From assembly GCA_902526595.1 (NCBI GenBank), contig CABZLO010000008.1:1-50263 (forward strand): a stretch of 50,263 bases of DNA, in the 5' to 3' direction. Each line of letters begins with the position of its first letter. Position 1 is the stretch's first letter. Origin of the DNA: an uncultured Pelagibacteraceae bacterium (lineage in GTDB: Bacteria; Pseudomonadota; Alphaproteobacteria; Pelagibacterales; Pelagibacteraceae). Below the pieces are notes generated by a model. That model saw nothing but the letters and a program-made list of their open reading frames with translations. It did not search any database and was not told the origin of the DNA. Of the stretch, positions 35,795-44,438 are shown one piece after another. The translations under genes and the position numbers were made by a program.

Positions 35795-36800
35795 TTAATT
35801 TAATTTTGCTTTTACCTTTAGAAATTTTACCTATTACATATGGTTTATAGTTTTTTGAAAAATATTTTGTGACTTTTTCTAAATTTTCAGGATTTATTAT
35901 TAAGCAAAATCCAACCCCGCAATTAAATGTTCTTAGCATTTCTTTTTCTGATATTTCATTTTTTCTAAGCCATTTAAAAATATTCAAAGTCTTAATTTGA
36001 TTAAGGTTGATATCTGCGACCAATTTATTAGGAATTATTCTTTTGATGTTATCTGATAGGCCTCCACCTGTTATATTTGCACATCCATTAATTAAATTTT
36101 TTTCAATTAATTTTAATATTTCTTCAACATATATTTTAGTAGGCTTTAAAAGTTCAGATTTTAAAAATTTATTTTTTTTTATATTAATTTTTTTTTGATT
36201 AATAAGATACCTTACCAATGAAAATCCATTAGAATGCAATCCACTTGATGGTATGGCTAAGATAAGATTATTTTTTTTTATTTTATTTTTCGTTAAAATT
36301 TTATTTTTGTCTACAACACCTACCGCAAACCCTGCGATATCAAATTTACCTTTCTCATAGGTACCTGGCATTTCGGCTGTCTCACCACCAACCAATTCAC
36401 AGCCAGATAATCCACACCCCTTAAGAATTCCTTTTATTATTGACTTAAGCTTTTTCAAATCAATTTTATTGATTGAAATGTAGTCTAAAAATAAAAGAGG
36501 TCTGGCACCTTGAACGATCAAATCGTTAACACTCATTGCAACTAAATCTATACCAATAGTGTCATATTTATTTAATTTGTTTGCTATCTCAATTTTAGTA
36601 CCAACACCATCTGTACACGCCACAATTTTGGGGTGTTTTATTCCTTGAGGAATACTAGTTATAGACCCAAATCCACCAATATTTGAAAACTTTTTTTTGC
36701 CTTTTTTTTTTGATGAAACATTAGAGATGAAATTAACAAAATTATCAGCAGCATTGATATTAACACCACTTTTTTTATAGGTAAATTTTTTTTTATTCAT
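35775..36800 (-). CDS. purM: Phosphoribosylformylglycinamidine cyclo-ligase PurM
   Basis: Forms aminoimidazole ribotide. YKKSGVNINAADNFV start, ACTDGVGTKIEIA, AMSVNDLIVQGARPLLFLDYI, GGETAEMPG and ITGGGLSDNIKR are diagnostic. 341 aa. Its start is 11 bp from the start of the divergent DUF2066 gene, so its promoter must overlap that gene or be very compact. Confidence 0.96.
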   Translation of the reverse strand: MNKKKFTYKKSGVNINAADNFVNFISNVSSKKKGKKKFSNIGGFGSITSIPQGIKHPKIVACTDGVGTKIEIANKLNKYDTIGIDLVAMSVNDLIVQGARPLLFLDYISINKIDLKKLKSIIKGILKGCGLSGCELVGGETAEMPGTYEKGKFDIAGFAVGVVDKNKILTKNKIKKNNLILAIPSSGLHSNGFSLVRYLINQKKINIKKNKFLKSELLKPTKIYVEEILKLIEKNLINGCANITGGGLSDNIKRIIPNKLVADINLNQIKTLNIFKWLRKNEISEKEMLRTFNCGVGFCLIINPENLEKVTKYFSKNYKPYVIGKISKGKSKIKLNGSINW

Positions 36801-36811
36801 TAAAAAGGTCT

Positions 36812-37891
36812 ATGAGATATATTTTTCAAAATTTAAAATTAAGAAAGTTATATATTTTTTTTTTATTTCTTGCTGTATTAAATATTTTTTTTTCCACAGG
36901 AATTAGTCTCGCTAAGACTTTCTCTATAAATGATGTTGAATTATCTACTCCTTTTGAGATCAATTTTGACAAAAACAAAATAATAGACGAAGGATTTATT
37001 CAAGCTTTTAACCAGTTAATGCTATCTATTGCTCAGTCTAAGGATCATCAGAAATTAAAAAAAATACAGTTAAATCAAATCAAAAGTATGATTGATACAT
37101 TTTCAATAAAAGAGGAAAAATTTGTTAATGATATTTATTATATAAAAATTAATGTATCCTTTAACAAAAAAATAATCTTTGATTTATTAGAAAAAAAAAA
37201 TATTTTTCCATCAATACCTTTAAAAAAAGATATTATTTTCCTACCAATAATTGTTGATCAAAATAAAAATCAAATAAAGATGTTTTCAGATAATATTATA
37301 TATAATTTATGGAATAATAATATTAGACGATACGATCTTTTAAATTATATTTTACCAACTGAGGATCTCGAAGATTTAAACTTAATAAAAAAAAATATTG
37401 AAAATTTAGAAAATTTTAAATTTCAAGAAATAGTAAAAAAATATAACCTTGAAAACTATATTGTATCGATATTTTTTATAGGTTCTGACCAAACTAGGCT
37501 ATTAAATAAAATTAGTTTTGATAACAAAGAAACATTAAAAAATACTACAATAAAAAATATTAATTTTAATAGCAATTCTGAAATATATAAATTTATAGAA
37601 ATTTTAAAAATTACTTTTGAAGATTATTGGAAATCTCAAAATGAAATAAATACATCTGTTAAATTACCTTTAACTATATCAGTTGAAAACAGTAATAACA
37701 TAAAAATTTATCAATTAGAGGAAAAACTATCTAATATAGATTTAATTTATAATTTTTATATTTATAAATTTGATAACAGAAATAATATTTACAAAATTAT
37801 TTTCAATGGAACACCTAATAAATTTATTGAGGTAATGAAAAATAATAATTACGAATTTGAAACTGTTAACAAAATATGGATGATGAAATGA
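36812..37891 (+). CDS. DUF2066-type exported protein
   Basis: 359 aa with an N-terminal signal or anchor (FFLFLAVLNIFFSTGISLA), then a mixed lysine/asparagine-rich domain without recognised catalytic motifs. In gammaproteobacteria DUF2066 genes lie with purM-purN and hda; the same neighbourhood here (divergent from purM, coupled to an hda-like gene by an ATGA overlap) is the main reason for the name. Function unknown. Confidence 0.75.
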   Translation: MRYIFQNLKLRKLYIFFLFLAVLNIFFSTGISLAKTFSINDVELSTPFEINFDKNKIIDEGFIQAFNQLMLSIAQSKDHQKLKKIQLNQIKSMIDTFSIKEEKFVNDIYYIKINVSFNKKIIFDLLEKKNIFPSIPLKKDIIFLPIIVDQNKNQIKMFSDNIIYNLWNNNIRRYDLLNYILPTEDLEDLNLIKKNIENLENFKFQEIVKKYNLENYIVSIFFIGSDQTRLLNKISFDNKETLKNTTIKNINFNSNSEIYKFIEILKITFEDYWKSQNEINTSVKLPLTISVENSNNIKIYQLEEKLSNIDLIYNFYIYKFDNRNNIYKIIFNGTPNKFIEVMKNNNYEFETVNKIWMMK

Positions 37892-38550
37892 AAAATCTAA
37901 ATCAACAAATTCTTAATTTTGATTTTGAGCAGAATTTTAAAGATCAGGATTTTTATGTTTCTAAAAGCAATGAATACTCATTTAAACTTTTAAATAATTG
38001 GCCCAAATGGGAAAAAAATTTTGTTAATCTAATTGGTGAAAATTTTTCTGGAAAATCACATTTGATTAATATTTTCCTACAAAATTTTAACGGTATTAAA
38101 ATTTCAGCTGATAAAATTACTAATGATTTTTTAAAGGAAATCAAAGTATATGAGAATGTTGTTATAGAAGATCTGTTGGAAAATATTGATGAAAATTTAT
38201 TATTTACTTTAATTAACACCATAGAGCAGGATAATAAATATCTTATAATTACTTCCACAAAACCTATTGTAGAATTTAAATTTACGCTTGTTGATTTAAA
38301 TTCGAGAGCTAAGAATTTTCTTTTATCAAAGATAGAAAAACCAGAAGATGATTTAATGTATGCTTTGATATTAAAAAATTTGTCTGATCGTCAAATATCA
38401 ATTGATAAAAAATTAATAGATTTTATTATTAAAAGAATAACTAGATCTTATGGTAAAATGTCCGATTTCATATATAAAATCGACGAAATTAGTTTAAAAA
38501 GAAAAAAGCCGATCGACTTTAAAATAATAAAAGAAGCTTTAGGAGAGTAA
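37888..38550 (+). CDS. hda: Hda/HdaA-like regulator of DnaA (AAA+)
   Basis: Hda proteins bind the beta clamp and trigger ATP hydrolysis by DnaA. The N-terminal NQQILNFDF resembles the clamp-binding motif; Walker A is GENFSGKSHLI and the Walker B region is NVVIEDLLENID; SRAKNFLL and RSYGKMSDFIYKIDE match the DnaA domain III sensor regions. No DNA-binding domain IV is present. I chose the ATG at 37888, overlapping the upstream TGA; an ATG at 37876 would add four residues. It ends directly before aspS. Confidence 0.86.
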   Translation: MKNLNQQILNFDFEQNFKDQDFYVSKSNEYSFKLLNNWPKWEKNFVNLIGENFSGKSHLINIFLQNFNGIKISADKITNDFLKEIKVYENVVIEDLLENIDENLLFTLINTIEQDNKYLIITSTKPIVEFKFTLVDLNSRAKNFLLSKIEKPEDDLMYALILKNLSDRQISIDKKLIDFIIKRITRSYGKMSDFIYKIDEISLKRKKPIDFKIIKEALGE

Positions 38551-40335
38551 TTGAATAAATATAGAACACACAAATGTGACGAGTTAAGAAAAAGTGATGT
38601 TGATAAAAATGTTTCTCTTTCTGGATGGATAAATAAAAAAAGAGATCATGGAAATTTATTGTTTATTGATCTTAGAGATAATTATGGGATCACGCAGTGT
38701 ATTATTGATAAGGAAAATAAAAATTTTTTAGAATTAGAAAAGACACAGCTTGAGACTGTAATCAAGATTAGTGGTAAAGTTGTAAATCGTTCAGATGAAG
38801 CTAAAAATAAAGATATTGCAACAGGAGAAATTGAAGTTGTAATATCTGAATATGAGACATTAGGTACCTGTAAAGAATTACCAATGCCTGTTTTTAGTGA
38901 TCAAGAGTATGCAGAGGAGATAAGACTAAAATATAGATTTTTAGATCTAAGAAGAAAAAAAATTCATGAAAATATCATTTTAAGATCTAAAGTTATTTCT
39001 TACATAAGAAATGAAATGACAAAATTAGGCTTTTTAGAATTTCAGACCCCAATTTTAACCTCCTCTAGTCCTGAAGGAGCCAGAGATTTTCTTGTACCTA
39101 GTCGTTTAAATCCAGGAAAGTTTTATGCTCTACCTCAAGCTCCACAACAATTTAAACAACTAATAATGGTGTCAGGTTTTGATAAATATTTTCAAATAGC
39201 TCCTTGCTTTAGAGATGAAGATGCTAGGGCTGATAGAAGTCCAGGTGAATTCTATCAACTTGATTTAGAAATGTCTTTTGTTGAGCAAGAGGATGTATTC
39301 AATATTGTAGAAAAACTATTGGTTAACACATTTAAAAATTTTTCTAGTAAAAAATTAATGCATAATGTTTTTCCAAAAATTCCATACTCTGAAGCAATGA
39401 TTAAGTATGGAACTGATAAACCTGATTTAAGAAATCCTCTTGTTATAAAAGATATTACAGAAATATTTAATAGAGGAGATGTAACATTTGATATTTTTAA
39501 AAAATTAGTAAAATCTGGATCTAAAGTTAGATCAATTACTACGAAAGATACAAAAGATAAACCCAGAAGTTTTTTCGATAATATTGATAAATGGGCTAAA
39601 GAACAAGGTGCTTCAGGGTTAGCATACTTTACTATAGAAAAAAATAATAAAATTTCAGCTAAAGGACCAGTAGGGAAATTTTTTTCTGAAGAGGCACTCT
39701 TAGAAATAATGAAAATTACTAAATCTAAGATAGGAGATAGTATTTTTCTGGCATGTGGAAAGCAAAATGAATTAGAAAAAATAACGGCACTAGCTAGAGA
39801 TAAAATTGCTAAAGATTTAGATCTAATTAATAATGATACTTTTGCTTTCTGTTGGATTGTTGACTACCCTATGTTTGAAAATGATGAATTAACAAACAAG
39901 ATTAAATTTAGTCATAACCCATTTTCTATGCCACAAGGCAAATTAAGAGACAAAGATTTTGAAAATCCACTTGATATTCTTGCATATCAATATGATATAG
40001 TTTGTAATGGAATAGAGTTATCTTCTGGCGCAATAAGAAATCATAAACCTGATCTAATGTATAGACTCTTTTCAATTGCAGGTTACAATAAATCAGAGGT
40101 AGACGAAAAGTTCAGTGGGATGATTAACGCATTGAGTTATGGTGCACCACCACATGGTGGTATTGCACCTGGAATAGACAGAATTGTAATGCTTTTGGCA
40201 GATGAAAAAAATATAAGAGAAGTTACCATGTTTCCGATGAACCAAAACGCTCAAGACTTAATGATGAATGCACCATCAGAGATTAATGAAGAGCAATTGA
40301 AAGAATTAAATCTCTCAATAAAAACTAAAAATTAA
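38551..40335 (+). CDS. aspS: Aspartyl-tRNA synthetase
   Basis: Class II synthetase with an N-terminal OB fold (VSLSGWINKKRDHGNLLFIDLRD), motif 1 region (LEFQTPILTSSSPEGARDF), motif 2 CFRDEDARADRSPGEFYQLD, a bacterial GAD insertion, and motif 3 GAPPHGGIAPGIDRIVMLL. 594 aa. The start is TTG, supported by AGGAGAG ending 4 bases upstream and by N-terminal similarity (NKYRTHKC). It abuts the hda stop with no gap. Whether it is non-discriminating cannot be read without gatCAB context. Confidence 0.96.
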   Translation: MNKYRTHKCDELRKSDVDKNVSLSGWINKKRDHGNLLFIDLRDNYGITQCIIDKENKNFLELEKTQLETVIKISGKVVNRSDEAKNKDIATGEIEVVISEYETLGTCKELPMPVFSDQEYAEEIRLKYRFLDLRRKKIHENIILRSKVISYIRNEMTKLGFLEFQTPILTSSSPEGARDFLVPSRLNPGKFYALPQAPQQFKQLIMVSGFDKYFQIAPCFRDEDARADRSPGEFYQLDLEMSFVEQEDVFNIVEKLLVNTFKNFSSKKLMHNVFPKIPYSEAMIKYGTDKPDLRNPLVIKDITEIFNRGDVTFDIFKKLVKSGSKVRSITTKDTKDKPRSFFDNIDKWAKEQGASGLAYFTIEKNNKISAKGPVGKFFSEEALLEIMKITKSKIGDSIFLACGKQNELEKITALARDKIAKDLDLINNDTFAFCWIVDYPMFENDELTNKIKFSHNPFSMPQGKLRDKDFENPLDILAYQYDIVCNGIELSSGAIRNHKPDLMYRLFSIAGYNKSEVDEKFSGMINALSYGAPPHGGIAPGIDRIVMLLADEKNIREVTMFPMNQNAQDLMMNAPSEINEEQLKELNLSIKTKN

Positions 40336-40338
40336 AAA

Positions 40339-41163
40339 TTATTTTTTTCCTTTTAAACTAATTTTAACGTCAGAAAGATCTACTAAATTTTTTTTATAAT
40401 TGTTTCTTACAAATCCTTTGCTAGTAATATCCTTAACTATTTTTAAAAGTTGATTTTGATCTTCTGAGTTTTGATCATCTGAATTACCAGTGTCATTTCC
40501 ACCAATTGAAGGTGTGTGAGCGAGATCTTCTCTATTTTGATATGATATAGCTAGTTCCCTAAAAATATAATCTAAAATAGATGTAGCACTTAATATTCTA
40601 TCATTTCCCAAAACTTTACCTGATGGCTCAAATTTTGTCCCGACAAATGCACTTATAAACTCATCTAAAGGCACGCCATATTGCAATCCTAAAGATACTG
40701 CAATTGCAAAATTATTCATTAAAGCTTTTACAAGCTCGCCTTCTTTACTCGTATCAATGAAAATTTCTCCAATTTTTCCGTCTTCGTATTCGCCAGTGTG
40801 TAGATAAACTTTATGATCCCCAATTGTTGCTTTTTGAATGTATCCTTTTCTTCTATCAGGCATACCAAATCTTTTTCCATTATTTTCAGAAGCTTTATTA
40901 AGATTTGTTACTACATTTTCTTTGCTAATCTGATTTAAGTTTTCTGTACTGTTTAATATTTCAACGTTTTTATTATCTATAATTTTATTATTTTTAGGAT
41001 CAAGACTTTTAGTTTTTCTATTATCTAATTTAACATCCAAAACTTCGAATTTCCCATCATCTCTTTTTTCTAAATTTTTTAATTCTGTCTCATTAATATC
41101 ATCCAAGTAATGATTAACTTTGAATGTACAAGTATAATACGTTTCAACTAGATATTTTGCCAT
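40339..41163 (-). CDS. NrdJb-like protein (C-terminal part of class II ribonucleotide reductase)
   Basis: Residues about 95-215 ([29 protein letters not shown], then [46 protein letters not shown]) match the C-terminal TSCPD-associated region of B12-dependent NrdJ. In Pseudomonas aeruginosa NrdJ is split into NrdJa and NrdJb, and this looks like an NrdJb. The only cysteine is Cys12, so it cannot be catalytic alone. No nrdJa is in the window. N-terminal 90 residues are lysine/asparagine-rich. It converges on aspS with a 3-bp gap. Intact 274-aa frame, not a pseudogene. Confidence 0.8.
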   Translation of the reverse strand: MAKYLVETYYTCTFKVNHYLDDINETELKNLEKRDDGKFEVLDVKLDNRKTKSLDPKNNKIIDNKNVEILNSTENLNQISKENVVTNLNKASENNGKRFGMPDRRKGYIQKATIGDHKVYLHTGEYEDGKIGEIFIDTSKEGELVKALMNNFAIAVSLGLQYGVPLDEFISAFVGTKFEPSGKVLGNDRILSATSILDYIFRELAISYQNREDLAHTPSIGGNDTGNSDDQNSEDQNQLLKIVKDITSKGFVRNNYKKNLVDLSDVKISLKGKK

Positions 41164-41182
41164 TTAACCTCAATTTAAAATT

Positions 41183-41225
41183 AATTTGAATAATGAATCA
41201 ATTAATTTATATACATATTCAAATT
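41183..41225. repeat. 9-bp inverted repeat in the nrdJb-like/NDUFA12 divergent gap
   Basis: AATTTGAAT (41183-41191) and ATTCAAATT (41217-41225) are perfect arms 25 bp apart within the 113-bp divergent gap, the longest gap of the window. It may be an operator pair, but the composition is almost all A/T, so chance is possible. Confidence 0.25.
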
Positions 41226-41276
41226 TTAGTCTAATTTAAATTTTACAATTTTTAATTGAAAAAATAAAAAATAATA

Positions 41277-41636
41277 ATGTTGACACTTTTTAAAAAAATT
41301 TTCATTTGGTGGAATCAAGACACATTTGGAACTAGGTTAAAAACTATTTTTTTTGGAAAACTCGTTGGAACAGATGAGCTAGGTAACAAATATTATCAAA
41401 GTAAAAAAGGGAAGAGGTGGGTTGTATATACTAACACAATTGATGCATCAAAAATTCCAGTTGAGTGGTATTCTTGGATACATTTTACTCCAAACAAAAT
41501 AGAGAACAAACATATTCTTGAAAAATATGAATGGCAAAAGCCCCATCAATCTAATTTGACAGGCACTGATCAAGCATACTATCCTAATAAAAATAAAGAT
41601 GGAGTTAAAAAAAAATATAAAAGCTGGAAAGAATAA
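41277..41636 (+). CDS. NDUFA12-like accessory subunit of complex I
   Basis: 119 aa. Motifs of the NDUFA12/B17.2 family: FIWWNQDTFGTRLKT, GKLVGTDELGNKYYQ, KRWVVYTNTIDASKIPVEWYSWIHF and a C-terminal HQSNLTGTDQAYYP. In alphaproteobacteria and mitochondria it is a peripheral subunit of NADH:ubiquinone oxidoreductase. Followed by the overlapping DUF2155 gene, the usual alphaproteobacterial pairing. Confidence 0.92.
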   Translation: MLTLFKKIFIWWNQDTFGTRLKTIFFGKLVGTDELGNKYYQSKKGKRWVVYTNTIDASKIPVEWYSWIHFTPNKIENKHILEKYEWQKPHQSNLTGTDQAYYPNKNKDGVKKKYKSWKE

Positions 41637-42003
41637 TCTTAAATTAAAATTAATAATTTTTATTTATTTTTTCTCATTTTCAATTGCATTTTCACAAAGT
41701 AATTTGGAGGGAACTTATACTGATATTAAAATTTTAGACAAAATTAGCTCTAAAAATACACTTTTGAAACTAAAAAACGAAGATTTAGTATCATTTAAAG
41801 ACTTATCTATAAAAAGTTTAAAGTGCAAAAATTCAGAATTTGACGATAACCCAGAAATTAGTGCATATCTACAAGTTACAGATCTTAACAATTTAAACAA
41901 CGATGAAGTTTTTGTTTTTAATGGATGGATGTTTTCCTCAAGTCCATCAATAACTCCTTTTGACCATCCAGTTTATGACATTTGGCTTGTAAGTTGCTAT
42001 TAA
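41599..42003 (+). CDS. DUF2155 family exported protein
   Basis: 134 aa with a basic N-terminus and a hydrophobic signal (LKLIIFIYFFSFSIAFS), then the family pattern IKILDKISSKNTLLKL and FNGWMFSSSPSITPFDHPVYDIWLVSC. Function unknown. It overlaps the NDUFA12 gene by 38 nt; no later ATG exists before the signal peptide. Tail-to-tail overlap of 4 nt with accC. Confidence 0.85.
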   Translation: MELKKNIKAGKNNLKLKLIIFIYFFSFSIAFSQSNLEGTYTDIKILDKISSKNTLLKLKNEDLVSFKDLSIKSLKCKNSEFDDNPEISAYLQVTDLNNLNNDEVFVFNGWMFSSSPSITPFDHPVYDIWLVSCY

Positions 42004-43337
42004 ATAATTTTTTCTTTGTCTATCCAACCTACATTAAAGTCAGATTCAATAAATTTTTTATGGTTTAATAGTTTTTTATGTAAAGGAATAGTTGTTGTAA
42101 TTCCCTCGATTACAAACTCATCTAGAGATCTATTCATTCTTTGAATTGCCTCTGATCTATTTCGACCATGACAAATTAACTTACAAATCATACTATCGTA
42201 ATAGGGAGTCACCTTATAACCTTGGTATATGGCTCCATCTACTCTTGTTCTAAAACCAGAGGGTTGATGACACATACCAATAGTACCAGGAGATGGTTGG
42301 AAATTTTTACTAGCATCTTCGGCGTTAATTCTACATTCAATTGCGTGACCCCTTGGATTAATATCACTTTGCTCTAAGGCTGTTTCGTCTGAAAATGCAA
42401 TCCAAATTTGTTCTTTAATAATATCAATGCCTGTAACCATCTCTGTAACCGGATGTTCTACTTGAACCCTAGTATTCATCTCAAGAAAATAGAATTCACC
42501 ATCTTCATATATAAATTCGACTGTACCAGCACCCCTATAATCAATGTTTTTAACCATATTTACCGTTTTTTCAAAAAGATCTTTTCTAATTTCGTTATTT
42601 AAAACTGGACTAGGGGTTTCCTCAATAAGTTTTTGATGTCTTCTTTGTACTGAACAATCTCTTTCATGAAGATGTACAACTCGATTCTTACCAGCAAGAA
42701 TTTGTACTTCAATGTGCCTAGGATTTTGAAAAAATTTTTCAATGTATACCTCATCATTTCCAAAATATTTTTTTGCCTCTGATTTAGCTGTTGAGAATAA
42801 TGTTTCAAATTCTTCTTCTTTGTAAACAATTTTCATACCTTTTCCACCACCACCACCTGAGGCTTTAATTAAAACAGGAAAACCAATTTTTTTACAAAGC
42901 TTCTGAGCTTGAAATATATCCTTAACACCACCCTCAGAACCTTCAATTACTGGTAATCCATTTTCTTTTGCAATTTTTTTTGCTTGAATTTTATCCCCCA
43001 TCATCGCAATTAATTTGGAAGAAGCTCCAATAAATTTAATTTTGTTCTCCTCTAATATTTTTGCAAAATTTGCATTTTCAGAGAGAAAACCATAACCAGG
43101 ATGAACAGCCTCAGCATTAGTTAATTCTATAGCTGACATCAATGCAGGTATATTTAGATAACTATTTTGAGGTTGATGTGAGCCGATACATACACTTTCA
43201 TCAGCAAGTCTAACGTGCATACTATCTCGATCAACGTCAGAGTGTACAGCAACAGTTGATATTCCCCATTCTTTACAAGCTCTAATAATTCTGACCGCAA
43301 TTTCACCACGGTTGGCAATTAAAATTTTTTTAAACAT
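42000..43337 (-). CDS. accC: Acetyl-CoA carboxylase, biotin carboxylase subunit
   Basis: ATP-grasp enzyme that carboxylates the biotin on AccB. MFKKILIANRGEIAVRIIRACKEW start, MGDKIQAKK, ASGGGGGKGMKIV, VHLHERDCSVQRRHQKLIEE and EMNTRVQVEHPVTEMVTG are diagnostic. 445 aa. 3 bp downstream of accB. Confidence 0.97.
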   Translation of the reverse strand: MFKKILIANRGEIAVRIIRACKEWGISTVAVHSDVDRDSMHVRLADESVCIGSHQPQNSYLNIPALMSAIELTNAEAVHPGYGFLSENANFAKILEENKIKFIGASSKLIAMMGDKIQAKKIAKENGLPVIEGSEGGVKDIFQAQKLCKKIGFPVLIKASGGGGGKGMKIVYKEEEFETLFSTAKSEAKKYFGNDEVYIEKFFQNPRHIEVQILAGKNRVVHLHERDCSVQRRHQKLIEETPSPVLNNEIRKDLFEKTVNMVKNIDYRGAGTVEFIYEDGEFYFLEMNTRVQVEHPVTEMVTGIDIIKEQIWIAFSDETALEQSDINPRGHAIECRINAEDASKNFQPSPGTIGMCHQPSGFRTRVDGAIYQGYKVTPYYDSMICKLICHGRNRSEAIQRMNRSLDEFVIEGITTTIPLHKKLLNHKKFIESDFNVGWIDKEKII

Positions 43338-43340
43338 TAT

Positions 43341-43775
43341 TTATTCTAAAACGATAAGGGTTTGACCAAATTCAACTGGTTGGCCGTCATCGATGCAGAT
43401 TTCTTTAACAACTCCATCTGATGAGGAGGGCACATGATTCATTGTCTTCATCGCTTCGACAATCATTATTGTGTCGCCTTTTTTAATTTTTTTACCTAGT
43501 TCAACAAACTTTTTTGCACCTGGTTCAGGGGCATGGTAGGCTGTTCCGATTATTGGAGATGTAATTTCAATTCCATTTTTATTATTCTGATTATTTTCTG
43601 AAATATTGTTTTCAGGTTGTGAATTATATGCAACCATTGAAGGTTGATTAACGTTAGATCTTATATTTTTTGATACCTTGATTTTGGTGTCTTTCTCAGT
43701 GATTTCTATTTCAGTAAGATTAAACTCTTCCAAATATTCGTTTAATTCTTTAATAATTTTTTTATCTATTTTCAT
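43341..43775 (-). CDS. accB: Biotin carboxyl carrier protein of acetyl-CoA carboxylase
   Basis: 144 aa: an N-terminal helical part, an Asn/Gln-rich linker (about 45-70), and a biotinyl domain with the EAMKTMN lysine near residue 109 and the GDTIMIVE/DGQPVEFGQTL strands. Overlaps aroQ by 14 nt and precedes accC; the order aroQ-accB-accC is common in alphaproteobacteria. Confidence 0.96.
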   Translation of the reverse strand: MKIDKKIIKELNEYLEEFNLTEIEITEKDTKIKVSKNIRSNVNQPSMVAYNSQPENNISENNQNNKNGIEITSPIIGTAYHAPEPGAKKFVELGKKIKKGDTIMIVEAMKTMNHVPSSSDGVVKEICIDDGQPVEFGQTLIVLE

Positions 43776-44211
43776 TCTCTATAATCTTTTGTATAGAAAT
43801 TATGGCTAAAATATAACCTTCGGTACCTAAACCAAAAATACCACCAGTTGCTATGTCACTTATTAAAGATTTGTGTCTAAACTTCTCTCTTTTATAAATA
43901 TTAGATATATGTAATTCGATTATTGGTTTTTTAAATAGACTAAGAGCATCTCTAATCGCTACTGATGTATGTGTAAACGCCGCTGCATTAATTATCATTC
44001 CTTTGTATTCTTTTCTAGCTTCTTGAATAATATTTACAATTTCGCCCTCTAAATTTGATTGAGTGAAGTTTACCTCTAAACCAATTTCTTTTGATTTTGT
44101 TAAGCATTTTTCTTCTAATTCCTTAAATGTATCTGATCCATATTGTGATTGTTCTCTTTCACCTAATAGATTAAGATTAGGTCCATTAATAATAATTATT
44201 TTATTAGTCAT
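43762..44211 (-). CDS. aroQ: Type II 3-dehydroquinate dehydratase
   Basis: Shikimate-pathway dehydratase. IIINGPNLNLLGEREQSQYG (with the catalytic Tyr), FTQSNLEGEIVNII, INAAAFTHTSVAIRDAL and ELHISNIYKREKFRHKS are the family motifs. 149 aa. Divergent from thiS with a 16-bp gap. Confidence 0.96.
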   Translation of the reverse strand: MTNKIIIINGPNLNLLGEREQSQYGSDTFKELEEKCLTKSKEIGLEVNFTQSNLEGEIVNIIQEARKEYKGMIINAAAFTHTSVAIRDALSLFKKPIIELHISNIYKREKFRHKSLISDIATGGIFGLGTEGYILAIISIQKIIENENR

Positions 44212-44227
44212 TCAGCACCTATATACG

Positions 44228-44437
44228 ATGAAAAAAATAAAAATTAAAGTAAATGGTAAAGTTAAAACAGTTTTGAATAACTATAAATTGTCTGATCTTC
44301 TAAAATATCTTAAAATTCCAATAAAAAAAGTAGCAATAGAATTAAATCAAGAAATTATTGATAAAAAAAGAACTAGCAATATAAAATTAAAAAAAGATGA
44401 TAAAATTGAAATAGTTCATTTTATTGGAGGTGGATAG
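44228..44437 (+). CDS. thiS: Sulfur carrier protein ThiS
   Basis: 69-aa ubiquitin-like protein ending in the required Gly-Gly (HFIGGG). It carries sulfur as a thiocarboxylate to ThiG for the thiazole of thiamine. The ATG at 44228 (MKKIKIKVNGK) is used; the longer upstream open frame runs through aroQ on the other strand and is not part of the gene. thiG follows after 1 nt. Confidence 0.92.
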   Translation: MKKIKIKVNGKVKTVLNNYKLSDLLKYLKIPIKKVAIELNQEIIDKKRTSNIKLKKDDKIEIVHFIGGG

Positions 44438-44438
44438 T

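Noticed and set aside
41164-41276. Possible small RNA or tRNA in the longest gap
   Set aside because: No cloverleaf, T-loop consensus or G+C-rich stem is visible; only AT-rich inverted repeats.
44063-44437. Long plus-strand frame of 124 codons over aroQ
   Set aside because: Only the last 69 codons from ATG 44228 encode ThiS; the upstream part is antisense to the conserved aroQ N-terminus.
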